Assembly: GCF_014836545.1 (NCBI RefSeq)
Contig: NZ_JACSQS010000001.1
Coordinates: 238,928-302,927, forward strand
Direction of reading: 5' to 3'
From: Stenotrophomonas lacuserhaii
GTDB lineage: Bacteria > Pseudomonadota > Gammaproteobacteria > Xanthomonadales > Xanthomonadaceae
Length of the DNA stretch: 64,000 nt
Part shown: one piece after another, positions 16,071 through 24,906 of the stretch
How positions within the stretch are numbered: the stretch's first letter is position 1
How the letters are laid out: each line of letters opens with the position of its first letter
Translations under genes and position numbers: made by a program
Notes under the pieces: generated by a model
What the model was told of the DNA's origin: nothing
Seen by the model: the letters and a program-made list of their open reading frames with translations, nothing else
The model's database searches: none

Positions 16071-18839
16071 GTGGCAACCAGGAACGCCGCGCGCTGCGTG
16101 GATCCTGCCTGCCTGCACGCCCCCAGCATGATTGCCTGCCTGCGGCCCTTCATCTACCTGTCGCGCCTGCGTGGACGTGATCGACCTGGCGGTGACCTGC
16201 GCGTGGTCCATCGGCATACGCGGCGCCTGCTGCTGGCGGCGGGGATACTGCTCAGCATGCTGTCGTGCATCGCACTGGCGATCACCGTGGCGTCCTGCGT
16301 GCGTGCCAGGCAGCAGGACCATCTGCACGATTTCCTGCGCGCACGCGCAGCAGTGGACGCGCACCTGCTCCATGACCACGACCACTACGCCAAGCTTGCC
16401 CGCTTGACCGCCTACGCATGGCGACGGGGTACGGAAAGGGATCCTGCGCTGCAGGCAGCGGATCTGCGGCGTTACTTCGCCGATGGCCAGACGCTGCGGG
16501 TCAAGCAGGGAGCGGGTGCAGCCGTGCAGCTGGTGATTGGACGGGATACGCAGCGATGGCCCGCAACACGGCTGAGGCGCTACCTGGCGCTGTCGCGATC
16601 GATGTCGCTTCTTTCGCAGCTGGAGACCGATGGTGCAGCGGCTGCGAGCGTGGCTTACTTCCTCGATCCCAGCGGACACTTTGCCGTGCTCGACGACGGC
16701 CTGCAGGACAGTGCGCTGGCCCGTGCGCTGTCCGGCGCGGACCGTGATGCGCCATTCGGCCAGCTGCGCGCGTATGTAAGATCGAGCCTGCCTGGGCCTT
16801 TGGGCGGCAGCGTGGCGACACCGGGCCCGACCCACGGCGATCACCGCAACCGCATCGGCATGGCTGCCCATCCCCTCAGCGGAAGGCCGTCGCGGATCAC
16901 CGCGTTTCCGGTCCATGACGGCACGCGCGCGGTGGGTGTGCTGGTGGCCTTCGAACCCGTCGCAGCGCTTGCCGGCCTGCTTCGCCAGGCAACGGCCGAC
17001 AATCTGCTGGTGGTTGGCCCCGATGGCGAAGTCATCGTGGGTTCGCGCACGGACGCGCCCGTCGACCTGCTGCACGAATTGAAGGATATCCGCCGATGGC
17101 CACGAGCCGGCTCGGGCATCAGCGAGTACCTGCACGAAGGCAGGCTGGGGTTCGCTGCGCCGCTGGCGGGAACCGGCTGGTCGCTGGTCAGCCTGCTGGA
17201 CGGGCGTGAACTGCTGGCCGAGGCACGGCGCGAGCTGGGCATCGCCGTGGCCGTGTGGGCGCTGGGCATGGCCACGCTCTGGATCCTCCTGGGATGGTTG
17301 GACCGACGCGTGCTCGCGCCGGCAGCGCATCGGTCGCGGCAGGTGCATGCCGATGAACAGCTGTTCCGCTCGCTGATCCAGATGACGCCGGCCGGGCTGT
17401 GCCTGATAGACACCGAAGGGGCGCAGGCGGTGGTCCAGAATGAGCTGATGCTTCGTTACGCGGCCGCGGCCGAGCGATGCGGCATGGACCTGTATGCCGC
17501 CCTGGTGGAGGGCCACACCCGCGCGCGCGGGGTGGGCGGTGAGGGCGATCCGGCGATCGCCGAATTCGAACTGTCTCATCCTGCAGCGGGCCGGGTCGCC
17601 GCGCGTCACTTGCTGGTCAGTGCGACCCAGGTCGTCCACGAGCAGCGCAGCGTACTGTTGTGCGTGCTGCAGGACCTGACCGCCCGGGTTGAACTGCAGG
17701 ACCAGAAGGACCTGCTGCATGACCAGGCAGAATCCGCGCACCGCGCCAGATCGCGCTTCCTGGCCGCGATGAGCCATGAGATACGCACGCCACTGCATGG
17801 CATCCTGGGCCATCTGGAGCTGTTTGCGCGCTCGCGGCTGGACAACGAGCAGCACGCGCGCCTGCGTCGCATCACCCAGTCCGCCGATTCGTTGCTGCTC
17901 ATCATCAGTGACGTGCTTGATCTGGAGCGCGCCGAGGCGAACCAGCTCGGGCTGCAGGTGGTGCGCTTCGAGCCAGCGGTGCTGATCGAAGGCGTAGCCC
18001 TGCTGTATGCGCCATTGGCGCTGGGCAAGGGGGTGGACCTGGACCTGCTGGTCGATCCGCTGCTGCCCAGCCACTGCACCGGCCCGATGGCACGCATCGA
18101 GCAGGTGCTGCGCAACCTGGTCGGCAATGCCATCAAGTTCACGCCTTCCGGCAGGATCGAGATCCGGCTGCTGCCATCGGCGCAGCCGGGAGCGCTGCGC
18201 TGGGAGGTCGCCGATTCGGGAATCGGGCTGACCGAAAGGCAGCAGGAGAATCTGTTCGAGCCTTTCATCCAGGCCGACGACTCCATTGCCGGCCGCTTCG
18301 GCGGTTCCGGCCTTGGCCTGTCGCTGTGCCGGCAGTTGTGCCGGCTGATGGGCGGGGACATCGATGTGCACAGCACGCCGGGGGTGGGCAGCGTGTTCGG
18401 TTTCGATGTCCCGCTGCTGCCTGCCGAACGTCCCTGCGAGGGAGGGCGGGGTGTGCTCTCAGGTCGCCGGGTGCTGCTGCATTCGACGGTGACCAGTTGG
18501 CGCGAAGAGCTGGCGCGGCGGCTGCGCCGATGGGGCGCCGAGGTCCTGGTGCTGGACACGTTGGGGCAGGCGGACAAGGCCGATGACAGCGGACCGTTGC
18601 CGCTGGTGATGTTCGAACGCAACCAGCGCGCTACCGGTCCAGCGCGGCACGCCGGGGTCGAGCGTATCGTCCGTGTGCGCAGTGACGGGCCGCTGCGGGC
18701 CGCGCTGCGCGAAGGGGTCTGGCAGGTGTCGGCTTATTCGGCCGCATCGCTGCTGGAAGCACTGCTGGAACCGGGACACACGGAGGACGGGTCGGTCGCG
18801 ATGGATGGGTCGATGGCAACCCCGGCAGCGATCGGCTAG
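16071..18839 (+). CDS. sensor histidine kinase ending in a degenerate receiver-like domain
   Basis: The product is 922 residues. A first membrane helix lies near residues 50-75, a long periplasmic sensor region runs to ~400, and a second helix (IAVAVWALGMATLWILLGWL) follows. A PAS-like region (~440-540) leads to HisKA with FLAAMSHEIRTPLHGILGHL (phosphoacceptor His569), then HATPase with NLVGNAIKFTP, DSGIGL and GGSGLGLSLC. After the ATPase, ~110 residues look like the degenerate pseudo-receiver (ABL) of RcsC/BvgS-type kinases. True receiver and Hpt domains are absent, unlike the neighbour downstream, to which it is clearly paralogous. It probably passes phosphate to, or signals through, the neighbour's domains. 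The GTG at 16071 follows AAGGA at 5 bases; the ATG at 16128 is an alternative. Confidence 0.82.
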   Translation: MATRNAARCVDPACLHAPSMIACLRPFIYLSRLRGRDRPGGDLRVVHRHTRRLLLAAGILLSMLSCIALAITVASCVRARQQDHLHDFLRARAAVDAHLLHDHDHYAKLARLTAYAWRRGTERDPALQAADLRRYFADGQTLRVKQGAGAAVQLVIGRDTQRWPATRLRRYLALSRSMSLLSQLETDGAAAASVAYFLDPSGHFAVLDDGLQDSALARALSGADRDAPFGQLRAYVRSSLPGPLGGSVATPGPTHGDHRNRIGMAAHPLSGRPSRITAFPVHDGTRAVGVLVAFEPVAALAGLLRQATADNLLVVGPDGEVIVGSRTDAPVDLLHELKDIRRWPRAGSGISEYLHEGRLGFAAPLAGTGWSLVSLLDGRELLAEARRELGIAVAVWALGMATLWILLGWLDRRVLAPAAHRSRQVHADEQLFRSLIQMTPAGLCLIDTEGAQAVVQNELMLRYAAAAERCGMDLYAALVEGHTRARGVGGEGDPAIAEFELSHPAAGRVAARHLLVSATQVVHEQRSVLLCVLQDLTARVELQDQKDLLHDQAESAHRARSRFLAAMSHEIRTPLHGILGHLELFARSRLDNEQHARLRRITQSADSLLLIISDVLDLERAEANQLGLQVVRFEPAVLIEGVALLYAPLALGKGVDLDLLVDPLLPSHCTGPMARIEQVLRNLVGNAIKFTPSGRIEIRLLPSAQPGALRWEVADSGIGLTERQQENLFEPFIQADDSIAGRFGGSGLGLSLCRQLCRLMGGDIDVHSTPGVGSVFGFDVPLLPAERPCEGGRGVLSGRRVLLHSTVTSWREELARRLRRWGAEVLVLDTLGQADKADDSGPLPLVMFERNQRATGPARHAGVERIVRVRSDGPLRAALREGVWQVSAYSAASLLEALLEPGHTEDGSVAMDGSMATPAAIG

Positions 18840-18873
18840 ATTCGAGCCGCGCAGGTGCGCAAAGGGAATCGGC

Positions 18874-21800
18874 TTGGATACGTTGCCAACCAGTGTTGCA
18901 TCGACCGTGCGGGGACGCTCACTGTTGCCGTCGCTACGCCGCCACCAGCGCAGGCTGTTGTTCGGCGGCGGGGGCGTGGTCAGCCTGTTGATCCTGGCGA
19001 CCCTGCTGGTGGCCCTGTTGTCCGACGTGGGCGCGTTCCATGCAGCGCAGCAGCAGCGGTTCGCCGAAGCGCGCGCCTCGGTCGACTATTTCCTGTTCCA
19101 GCGCGACCGTGCCTATGCCGCCAACATCAACGGCAGCGAGGCCATGTGGAACGGGCAACAGGCACAGCTGCAGGCGCAGGGACGGCCGCTGGCAGACCGC
19201 TTCCTCGCCGCTGGCGGCCAATGGGTGGTGCGCGCGGAGGGACGTACCGCCGTGCCGTGGCTGGTACTGGGGGCGAAGGACAACCCGCTGCCACGGCCGC
19301 AGCTGGATGCCTACCTTGGCATCATGGTCGAGTACTCGGCCTATACCGCCGCTACCGTGACCGCCTTGCGTGCCTCTGGTCCGGTCACGATGTATCTGTA
19401 CGAACCGCAGGGACGCCTGTTGGCGGTTGCCGGGGTTGCCGACGAGGCCCAGCTGCTGCGCGCGCTTGGGGTTGCCAATCGTGAAGAAGCCTTCGCCCGG
19501 TTGATGGTCGATGAAGAAAGGGCCCGGGCCATGCGGCCGCAGGTGGGTCCAGTGGAAAGTGCCGCCTCCGGCGGCCGCTTGATCTCGCGCTTCGATACCA
19601 ACCCGATTACCGGCCAGCCGTCGCTGGTCGGCGTGCAGACCCTGCTGCAGGGGCGGGATCCGGCGTTCCGACGCATCGCCTTCGAGCCGGTCGAGACCAT
19701 CAAGACGCGGCTGGATGAGCGCGTTTCCGGTGCCTACGCCGTGGTCACCCGCGACGGGCGCACGGTGCTGCGCAGTGCCGGCCTGGCGCGTGATGTCAGC
19801 CCCGCGCTGGCGCGGCGGATCGCCGGTGCCGTCCCGACGGGGGACGGCCGGCTGCATGTGGGGGGGCAGTTCATCGTGCATGGGCCGGTATATGGGGTGG
19901 ACTGGACCGTCCTGCACCTCTATGACTGGGTTGATCTGTGGCACGAGAAAGGCACGCGGCTGCTGGGGCAGGCGCTGGCTGCGGCGGTGATCCTGCTGGC
20001 GTTGTGGCTGCTGCTGCTGCGGCTGGACCGTCGCGTGTTCACCCCCGCGCTGGCAGACGCCTCCCGCGTGTACGAAAGCGAGGCGTTGAGCAGGGTGATC
20101 ATCGATACTTCGCCGGTCGGGCTGGTGCTGATCGACCCGTCCAGCGGTGAGCCGCTGGTGGAAAACGAGCCGGCCCGGCAAATGGCCGCACAGGGCGTGG
20201 CCGCGGACGGCCAAGCGCTTTACGCGGTGTTGTCCGGGCGCGCGCGTGACGCCGTTGCGGCCGACGGCGATAGCGCCCATGAGTTCCAGTTGAACGCCGA
20301 GGGACCTGCCCGGCATGCGCTGAAACTACAGGTGGCGATGGCCCCGGCCATGTTCCGCGACCGTCCCGTGTGGGTCTGTGCGTTGCGCGATGTCACCGCG
20401 CAGGCAGAGCTGGAACAGACGCTGCGGGTTGCGCGCAGCGATGCCGATCGCGCGCGCGCGGCGGCCGAGTCGGCATCGCAGGCGAAATCCGCCTTCGTTG
20501 CCACCATGAGCCACGAGATCCGCACCCCGCTCAATGGGGTGCTGGGCCACCTGGAGTTGCTGGCGCGTTCGCCGATGCAACCAGCGCAGCAGGAGCGCGT
20601 AGAACGCATCCGGCTGTCGGCCGACGCCTTGCTCGGCATCATCAGCGATGTGCTGGATTTCTCCAAGATCGAAGCAGGCCAGCTGGACATCGACCCGGTG
20701 GCGTTCGAGCCGCGGCCGCTGATCGAACAGGCTGCGCTGTTGTTTTCCGCACAGGCCCAGCGCAAGGGGGTGAAACTGTACTACGCGCTGGATCCGGCGC
20801 TGGACAGCGTGTTCCTGGCCGATGTGCAGCGCATCCGCCAGGTGCTCAACAACCTGCTGGGCAATGCAGTGAAGTTCACCGAGTCCGGCAGGATCGTGGT
20901 CAGGGCCGCGCTGGTGGAGCGCCCCACCGCGCCGGATCCTCTACTGCGGCTGCAGGTGGTGGATTCAGGCATCGGGCTCGCCGAAGACCAGCTGGGGCAG
21001 TTGTTCCAGCCCTTCCAGCAGGCCGATGCGAGCGTCTCGCGTCGCTACGGCGGCAGCGGGCTCGGGCTGGCGCTGTGCCAGCAGCTGGCGCGCCTGCTGG
21101 GCGGCAGCATCGGCGCGGAAAGCACGCTGGGCGTGGGCAGTGTGTTCACCCTGGAGGTACCGGTGCAGCGTGCCGGGGTGCCCGTCCGTCCCGCTGCAGT
21201 GCTTGCCGGCCAGCGCATCACGCTGCTGTCGGCCGCGGCGGAATGGCGGCTGGAAATCGGCGGGCTGTTGCAGCGGGTGGGGGCGGACGTGACGGTGCTG
21301 GAGCAGCCGCCACTGGAGCCGGTGGCCAGCGAGGGCGCCACGCTGCTGCTGTTCGGCGAGCGGCGCGCGTGGAGCGCCGATGACGAGGCGGCACTGGTCG
21401 CACGCCACCGCTATGTGGTGCGTGCCTACGCCAATGGACCCCTCTCGCCGCAGCAGATGGCCGATGGGGTGCATGTCAGCTGCTATGCAGGACAGTCGCT
21501 GCTGCGTGCGCTGGGCGCGCTGCACGGCGCTGTTTCGCCCCTGCCGCCCGCACCGCCGGCGGCGGCCGTCAGCGCGCGCGGCAGGGTGTTGCTGGTGGAA
21601 GACAATCCGATCAACCGCGAATTGATCCAGCAGCAGCTGGAAACACTTGGATTTACCGTGGACACCGCAGAGGACGGCAAGGAAGGGCTGCTGGCGTGGC
21701 GCCAGCATGAGCACCTGGCCGTGCTGACCGACATCAACATGCCGGTGATGGATGGTTACGCGCTGGCGCGTGCGCTGCGGGAACGCGCGGCTTCGCTGCC

Positions 21801-22296
21801 GATCCTGGCGATAACCGCCACCGCACTTGCCAGCGAGCGCGAGCGCTGCCGCCAGGCCGGCATCACCGACCTGTTGCTCAAGCCGCTCAATCTGGAGACG
21901 CTGGGTCGCGTGCTGCTGCAGCATCTCGGTCCGATGCCCGGCATTGCCGTGGAGGCTGCCGTGCGGCCTGCCAGGCCGGCCGACGTCGCCCCGCCGGGCG
22001 GCGGGATGGTACTCCCGGACCACCTGCGCCGCACGTTCGTCAACAGCTCCAGGGACGACCTGCAGCGCATCGCGCGTGCCCGCGCCGATCAGGATCAACC
22101 CGCCCTGCTGGATCGGGTACACGCGCTCAAGGGCGTGCTGATGATGCTGGGGCAGCGCGGGTTGGGGGAGCGCTTCAGCGAGATCGAAGCGCAGTTGCGC
22201 GAGGGCGGACCGGTGGACGCCGCCGCGCTGGATGGGGTGATCGAAGCGCTGCAGGTGCTGGTGGACCAGCAGGCGGCGCAGCTTGGCGCAGGCTGA
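18874..22296 (+). CDS. hybrid sensor kinase (HisKA-HATPase-pseudoreceiver-REC-Hpt), RcsC/BvgS-like
   Basis: From the TTG at 18874, after AAAGGGA, the product has 1140 residues. The upstream in-frame leader overlaps the previous gene and is rejected. An N-terminal membrane helix (VVSLLILATLLVALLSDVGA), a periplasmic sensor of ~340 residues and a second helix (AVILLALWLLLLRL) precede a PAS-like domain. HisKA (FVATMSHEIRTPLNGVLGHL, His547) and HATPase (NLLGNAVKFTE, DSGIGL, GGSGLGLALC) follow. Then come an ABL-like pseudo-receiver, a true receiver (LLVEDNPINR, phosphoacceptor Asp953 in TDINMPVMDG) and a C-terminal Hpt with His1083 in HALKGVLMMLG. This is a complete phosphorelay kinase of the RcsC/EvgS type. 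The two RcsB-like regulators nearby are natural recipients. The sensor region is related to that of the previous kinase, so they may form heteromers. Confidence 0.88.
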   Translation: MDTLPTSVASTVRGRSLLPSLRRHQRRLLFGGGGVVSLLILATLLVALLSDVGAFHAAQQQRFAEARASVDYFLFQRDRAYAANINGSEAMWNGQQAQLQAQGRPLADRFLAAGGQWVVRAEGRTAVPWLVLGAKDNPLPRPQLDAYLGIMVEYSAYTAATVTALRASGPVTMYLYEPQGRLLAVAGVADEAQLLRALGVANREEAFARLMVDEERARAMRPQVGPVESAASGGRLISRFDTNPITGQPSLVGVQTLLQGRDPAFRRIAFEPVETIKTRLDERVSGAYAVVTRDGRTVLRSAGLARDVSPALARRIAGAVPTGDGRLHVGGQFIVHGPVYGVDWTVLHLYDWVDLWHEKGTRLLGQALAAAVILLALWLLLLRLDRRVFTPALADASRVYESEALSRVIIDTSPVGLVLIDPSSGEPLVENEPARQMAAQGVAADGQALYAVLSGRARDAVAADGDSAHEFQLNAEGPARHALKLQVAMAPAMFRDRPVWVCALRDVTAQAELEQTLRVARSDADRARAAAESASQAKSAFVATMSHEIRTPLNGVLGHLELLARSPMQPAQQERVERIRLSADALLGIISDVLDFSKIEAGQLDIDPVAFEPRPLIEQAALLFSAQAQRKGVKLYYALDPALDSVFLADVQRIRQVLNNLLGNAVKFTESGRIVVRAALVERPTAPDPLLRLQVVDSGIGLAEDQLGQLFQPFQQADASVSRRYGGSGLGLALCQQLARLLGGSIGAESTLGVGSVFTLEVPVQRAGVPVRPAAVLAGQRITLLSAAAEWRLEIGGLLQRVGADVTVLEQPPLEPVASEGATLLLFGERRAWSADDEAALVARHRYVVRAYANGPLSPQQMADGVHVSCYAGQSLLRALGALHGAVSPLPPAPPAAAVSARGRVLLVEDNPINRELIQQQLETLGFTVDTAEDGKEGLLAWRQHEHLAVLTDINMPVMDGYALARALRERAASLPILAITATALASERERCRQAGITDLLLKPLNLETLGRVLLQHLGPMPGIAVEAAVRPARPADVAPPGGGMVLPDHLRRTFVNSSRDDLQRIARARADQDQPALLDRVHALKGVLMMLGQRGLGERFSEIEAQLREGGPVDAAALDGVIEALQVLVDQQAAQLGAG

Positions 22297-22316
22297 AGCG
22301 GCCTGCGCGGATCGGC

Positions 22317-22967
22317 TCAGCTGGCGGCCCCCGACAGGCCCAGTTCGACGGCGTATTTGAACAGGTCCGCATCGCGCTCGATGCCCAGTTTGGCCATTCC
22401 GTTGACCTTCTGCGTGCTGACGGTCTGCTTGCGGCGGCCGAGTTTTTCGGCAATGGCGTTGACGCTCCAGCCGGCCACGAACAGGGTCAGTACCTCACGC
22501 TCGCGTGGCGACAGTGCCAGAGGGGGGCGCTGGGTGCCGCGCGAGGGCAGCAGGGGGGCGATGCTGGGCGAAAGATACCGGCGCCCTACGTGGGCGGCGG
22601 TGATCGCAGCGGCGATGTGGCTTACGTCATCGGCCTTGCTCAGGATATGGCTGATTCCCGCTTCGAACAGCGTCTGCACGATCGCGGCCTGGTCCAGGCC
22701 CGTGAACACCACGATCTGCAGTTCCGGATAGCGCTCGCGCAACAATTGCAGCAACGGCAGGCCATCGCCATGGGCGCCGCCCGGCATGGCGTAATCGGTG
22801 ACCAGTACGTCACAGGCTTGTGCATCGAGCAGCGCTATCAGTTCGGTAGAATCGGCGGCGGATCCCACATGGACCAGGGCCGGGATCGAATCAAGGGCGG
22901 ACTCGACGGCCATCCGGATCAGCGGGTGATCGTCTGCCACGACGACGTGGATCGAATTATCGGCCAT
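22317..22967 (-). CDS. RcsB-like response regulator (receiver plus LuxR-type HTH)
   Basis: The 216-residue product has an N-terminal receiver (VVVADDHPLIRMAVE, phosphoacceptor Asp58 in VTDYAMPGG) and a C-terminal NarL/LuxR HTH (LSPREREVLTLFVAG, then TVSTQKVNGMAKLGI). The 'TVSTQK..AM.KLG' recognition helix is characteristic of RcsB and BvgA. The next step in an RcsC-like relay would be the Hpt of the hybrid kinase, whose gene is convergent and ends only 20 bp away. It is divergent from a second RcsB-like gene, and the two share a promoter region. Regulators of this kind often control capsule, biofilm and motility; no such targets were identified with certainty here. Confidence 0.9.
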   Translation of the reverse strand: MADNSIHVVVADDHPLIRMAVESALDSIPALVHVGSAADSTELIALLDAQACDVLVTDYAMPGGAHGDGLPLLQLLRERYPELQIVVFTGLDQAAIVQTLFEAGISHILSKADDVSHIAAAITAAHVGRRYLSPSIAPLLPSRGTQRPPLALSPREREVLTLFVAGWSVNAIAEKLGRRKQTVSTQKVNGMAKLGIERDADLFKYAVELGLSGAAS

Positions 22968-23017
22968 TCAGGACTCCAGCTTTCGTGGTCAGCCCCTGCA
23001 GATAGGGGGCGCGGCGC

Positions 23018-23055
23018 AACTATATGACAGCTTCGATTGAAGGTGGCATATAGTT
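23018..23055. promoter_or_regulatory. perfect 9-bp inverted repeat between divergent response regulator genes
   Basis: AACTATATG at 23018-23026 and CATATAGTT at 23047-23055 are exact reverse complements with a 20-bp spacer, placed near the middle of the 120-bp divergent promoter. They are AT-rich in a GC-rich region. The likely reading is a pair of half sites for one or both encoded RcsB-like proteins, allowing auto- or cross-regulation. The words TATAT also resemble -10 elements facing both ways, so one element may serve both as promoter and operator. Confidence 0.6.
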
Positions 23056-23087
23056 CCCGGAATACCCTCAACCCATGGGCCGATGAC

Positions 23088-23762
23088 GTGCCACTTCGCA
23101 TAGCGATCGCCGATGACCACCCCGTGCTGCTGGCCGGGATCACCCATCTGCTCCAGTCCGAGGCCGACATTGAGGTCGTGGGCGTGGTGAAGGACTCCAC
23201 CGCCCTGGTGGCGCTGGTCAGCGGGCACGGGGTGGATGTGGTGGTCACCGATTTTTCGATGCCGCATGGGCAGTACGGTGACGGCATCGCCATGCTGCGG
23301 TTCCTGCATCGCCGGTTCCCGCAGACCCGGCTGGTGGTGCTGACCGGGATGGAGAGCCCACTGGTGCTGAACAATATCCTGGCGGCGGGCGTGGAATGCA
23401 TCGTCAGCAAGAGCGATCCGATCGAGGAAGTGTTGCCGGCGCTGCGGATGGCGTGGGCGCAGCGCGGCTATCTGTCGCCGCAGGTGCGGGCGCGCCTGGT
23501 GCCGGAAGCCGGGGCGGATGACGAGGGCCAGCAGTTGTCCAAGCGCGAGAAGGAAGTGCTGCGCATGTATGCCGAAGGGCTTTCGGTGATCGAGATCGCT
23601 GCCCGCATCGGACGCTCGCGCAAGACCATCAGCACGCAGAAGGTGTCGGCGATGCGCAAGCTGGGGCTGGCGACTGACGCCGATGTGTTCCAGTACGCCA
23701 TTGCCCATGGCCTGGTGAATGCCTCGCAGCAGGCCCGGGCGAATGCGGCCGAAGCGGAGTAG
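23088..23762 (+). CDS. second RcsB-like response regulator
   Basis: Read from the GTG at 23088 the protein has 224 residues. The receiver starts at once (LRIAIADDHPVLLAGITHLL; phosphoacceptor Asp55 in VVTDFSMPHG). The HTH has LSKREKEVLRMYAEGLSVIE and KTISTQKVSAMRKLGL, again the RcsB/BvgA pattern. It is a clear paralogue of the divergent regulator at 22317-22967, with ~35-40% identity by eye. A TTG at 23037 would add 17 residues and lie inside the inverted repeat region, so it is less likely. The pair of regulators matches the pair of kinases, suggesting a duplicated system with possible cross-talk. Confidence 0.88.
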   Translation: MPLRIAIADDHPVLLAGITHLLQSEADIEVVGVVKDSTALVALVSGHGVDVVVTDFSMPHGQYGDGIAMLRFLHRRFPQTRLVVLTGMESPLVLNNILAAGVECIVSKSDPIEEVLPALRMAWAQRGYLSPQVRARLVPEAGADDEGQQLSKREKEVLRMYAEGLSVIEIAARIGRSRKTISTQKVSAMRKLGLATDADVFQYAIAHGLVNASQQARANAAEAE

Positions 23763-23875
23763 CGTTTAGTCCGGGTCCGATACGCGGCGCGTGCGCATGC
23801 CTCTATGGTGGCATGCAATGTCGTGGATCAACCGGTGCCGATGTGCTGCCCCTTCCACCCGCCCCTGTCGTGCTG

Positions 23876-24058
23876 ATGCTGGCCCGGTTTTCCGATCTCG
23901 ACGCGAAAGGGCAGGCTGCCTTCCTTGATGCGCTCAATGCGTATCTGTATGCCTCGCCGCAACAGCGCAGGCGCCTGCGCGATGCCTGGCGCCTGCACGA
24001 CTACGGTGCATCCTGCGCGGACGACCCGCCCTGCAACGACCCGCCCGGCCTCGGCTGA
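23876..24058 (+). CDS. small hypothetical protein
   Basis: A 60-residue product reads MLARFSDLDAKGQAAFLDAL and continues with a helical segment containing YASPQQRRRLRDAW. It looks like two amphipathic helices, with a short Asp/Pro/Cys-rich end. I recognise no family. The ATG at 23813 in the same frame would add 21 residues with a proline-rich stretch. The ribosome site is weak for both. It follows the response regulator gene by ~110 bp and could be part of its transcript. The evidence that it is translated is only its protein-like composition, so confidence is low. Confidence 0.4.
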   Translation: MLARFSDLDAKGQAAFLDALNAYLYASPQQRRRLRDAWRLHDYGASCADDPPCNDPPGLG

Positions 24059-24106
24059 CCCTCGATGGCGCCGTGCAGCGCCATCGTACGGGCCAGCACG
24101 GTCGGA

Positions 24107-24808
24107 TCAGTCGACCTGCGGGGCCGACGTCGGCGACGGCGGCGGGGTCGGCGTGGGCAGCGTGGTTTCCGGATTGCCCTGTTGCAGCTGCAACTGCTGG
24201 ATGCGCTGCTGCAACGTGCCGAGCTGGCTGTTGCTGCTCTGCAGTTCGGTGCTCAGGCTGACCGCCTGCTGCTGTGCCTGCTGCAGCGCGGTGCTTACCT
24301 GCAGCGACTGCGCGCGTTCCTGTTCCACCTGCGCCTGCAGGGTGCGCAGGCGCTCTTCGTTGAAGCTGACCAGGCGCTCGGTGTAGCGCTTGCCCGCATC
24401 CAGGCGGATGGTGTCGATGTTGACCTGCGCCAGCTGCTCGGTCTGCTGCACGAACGTGCGGTAGACGTGGTCGGCATTCTCCACCGAATCGGTCTTGATC
24501 ACGCGCCAGAAATTCTTTTCCTGGAACAGCGCCACGTAGTAGTTCAGCGTGCTGGGATTGAACAGCAGGCTGGCACCGTAGTTGCCGTTGTAGGTGGTGC
24601 GCAGCTCGGTCAGCTGCTTGGCGTCCATGAGCTGGCGCAGTTCGTCGACCGAATTGCGCGCTACCGGCGCGGTGCGTTCGGTATCCGGCATCGGCGTGCG
24701 CTCTGCGCGCGCGGCATGCGCTGCCGGCACCGAAAGGATCATCGCCAGTGCAGCCGCCACGACGCGCGTGCGTCGAATGGGCGCTGCCGTCCCTGAGTCA
24801 TGTCGCAT
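24107..24808 (-). CDS. DUF2968 family exported coiled-coil protein
   Basis: The product has 233 residues. A signal peptide (RVVAAALAMILSVPAAHAAR) is followed by a globular part, ELRQLMDAKQLTELRTTYNG through NYGASLLFNPSTLNYYVALF, that fits DUF2968. The second half, residues ~125-210, is a long coiled coil rich in Gln and Leu (ERLRTLQAQVEQERAQSLQV and following), and the tail is Pro/Thr-rich (LPTPTPPPSP). The function of DUF2968 is unknown; features suit a periplasmic structural protein. It is 98 bp after tadG on the same strand and might be read through from the Tad operon, but its family is not a known Tad component. Confidence 0.78.
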   Translation of the reverse strand: MRHDSGTAAPIRRTRVVAAALAMILSVPAAHAARAERTPMPDTERTAPVARNSVDELRQLMDAKQLTELRTTYNGNYGASLLFNPSTLNYYVALFQEKNFWRVIKTDSVENADHVYRTFVQQTEQLAQVNIDTIRLDAGKRYTERLVSFNEERLRTLQAQVEQERAQSLQVSTALQQAQQQAVSLSTELQSSNSQLGTLQQRIQQLQLQQGNPETTLPTPTPPPSPTSAPQVD

Positions 24809-24906
24809 GTATGGACCACCCACGAGTGGATTGTTGTTGATGTCGATAGTTCCCCGAACGCAGTCTAGCATGCGCGATTCCGTCGCCAATGCCACCGGTG
24901 TCGCAT

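Noticed and set aside
16053-18371. 772-residue minus-strand frame opposite the first kinase
   Set aside because: It is antisense to HisKA and HATPase motifs and has a Gln/Arg/His-rich shadow composition.
18673-18873. In-frame extension of the second kinase into the first
   Set aside because: It overlaps a conserved region of the upstream gene in another frame and lacks a ribosome site; the TTG at 18874 has one.
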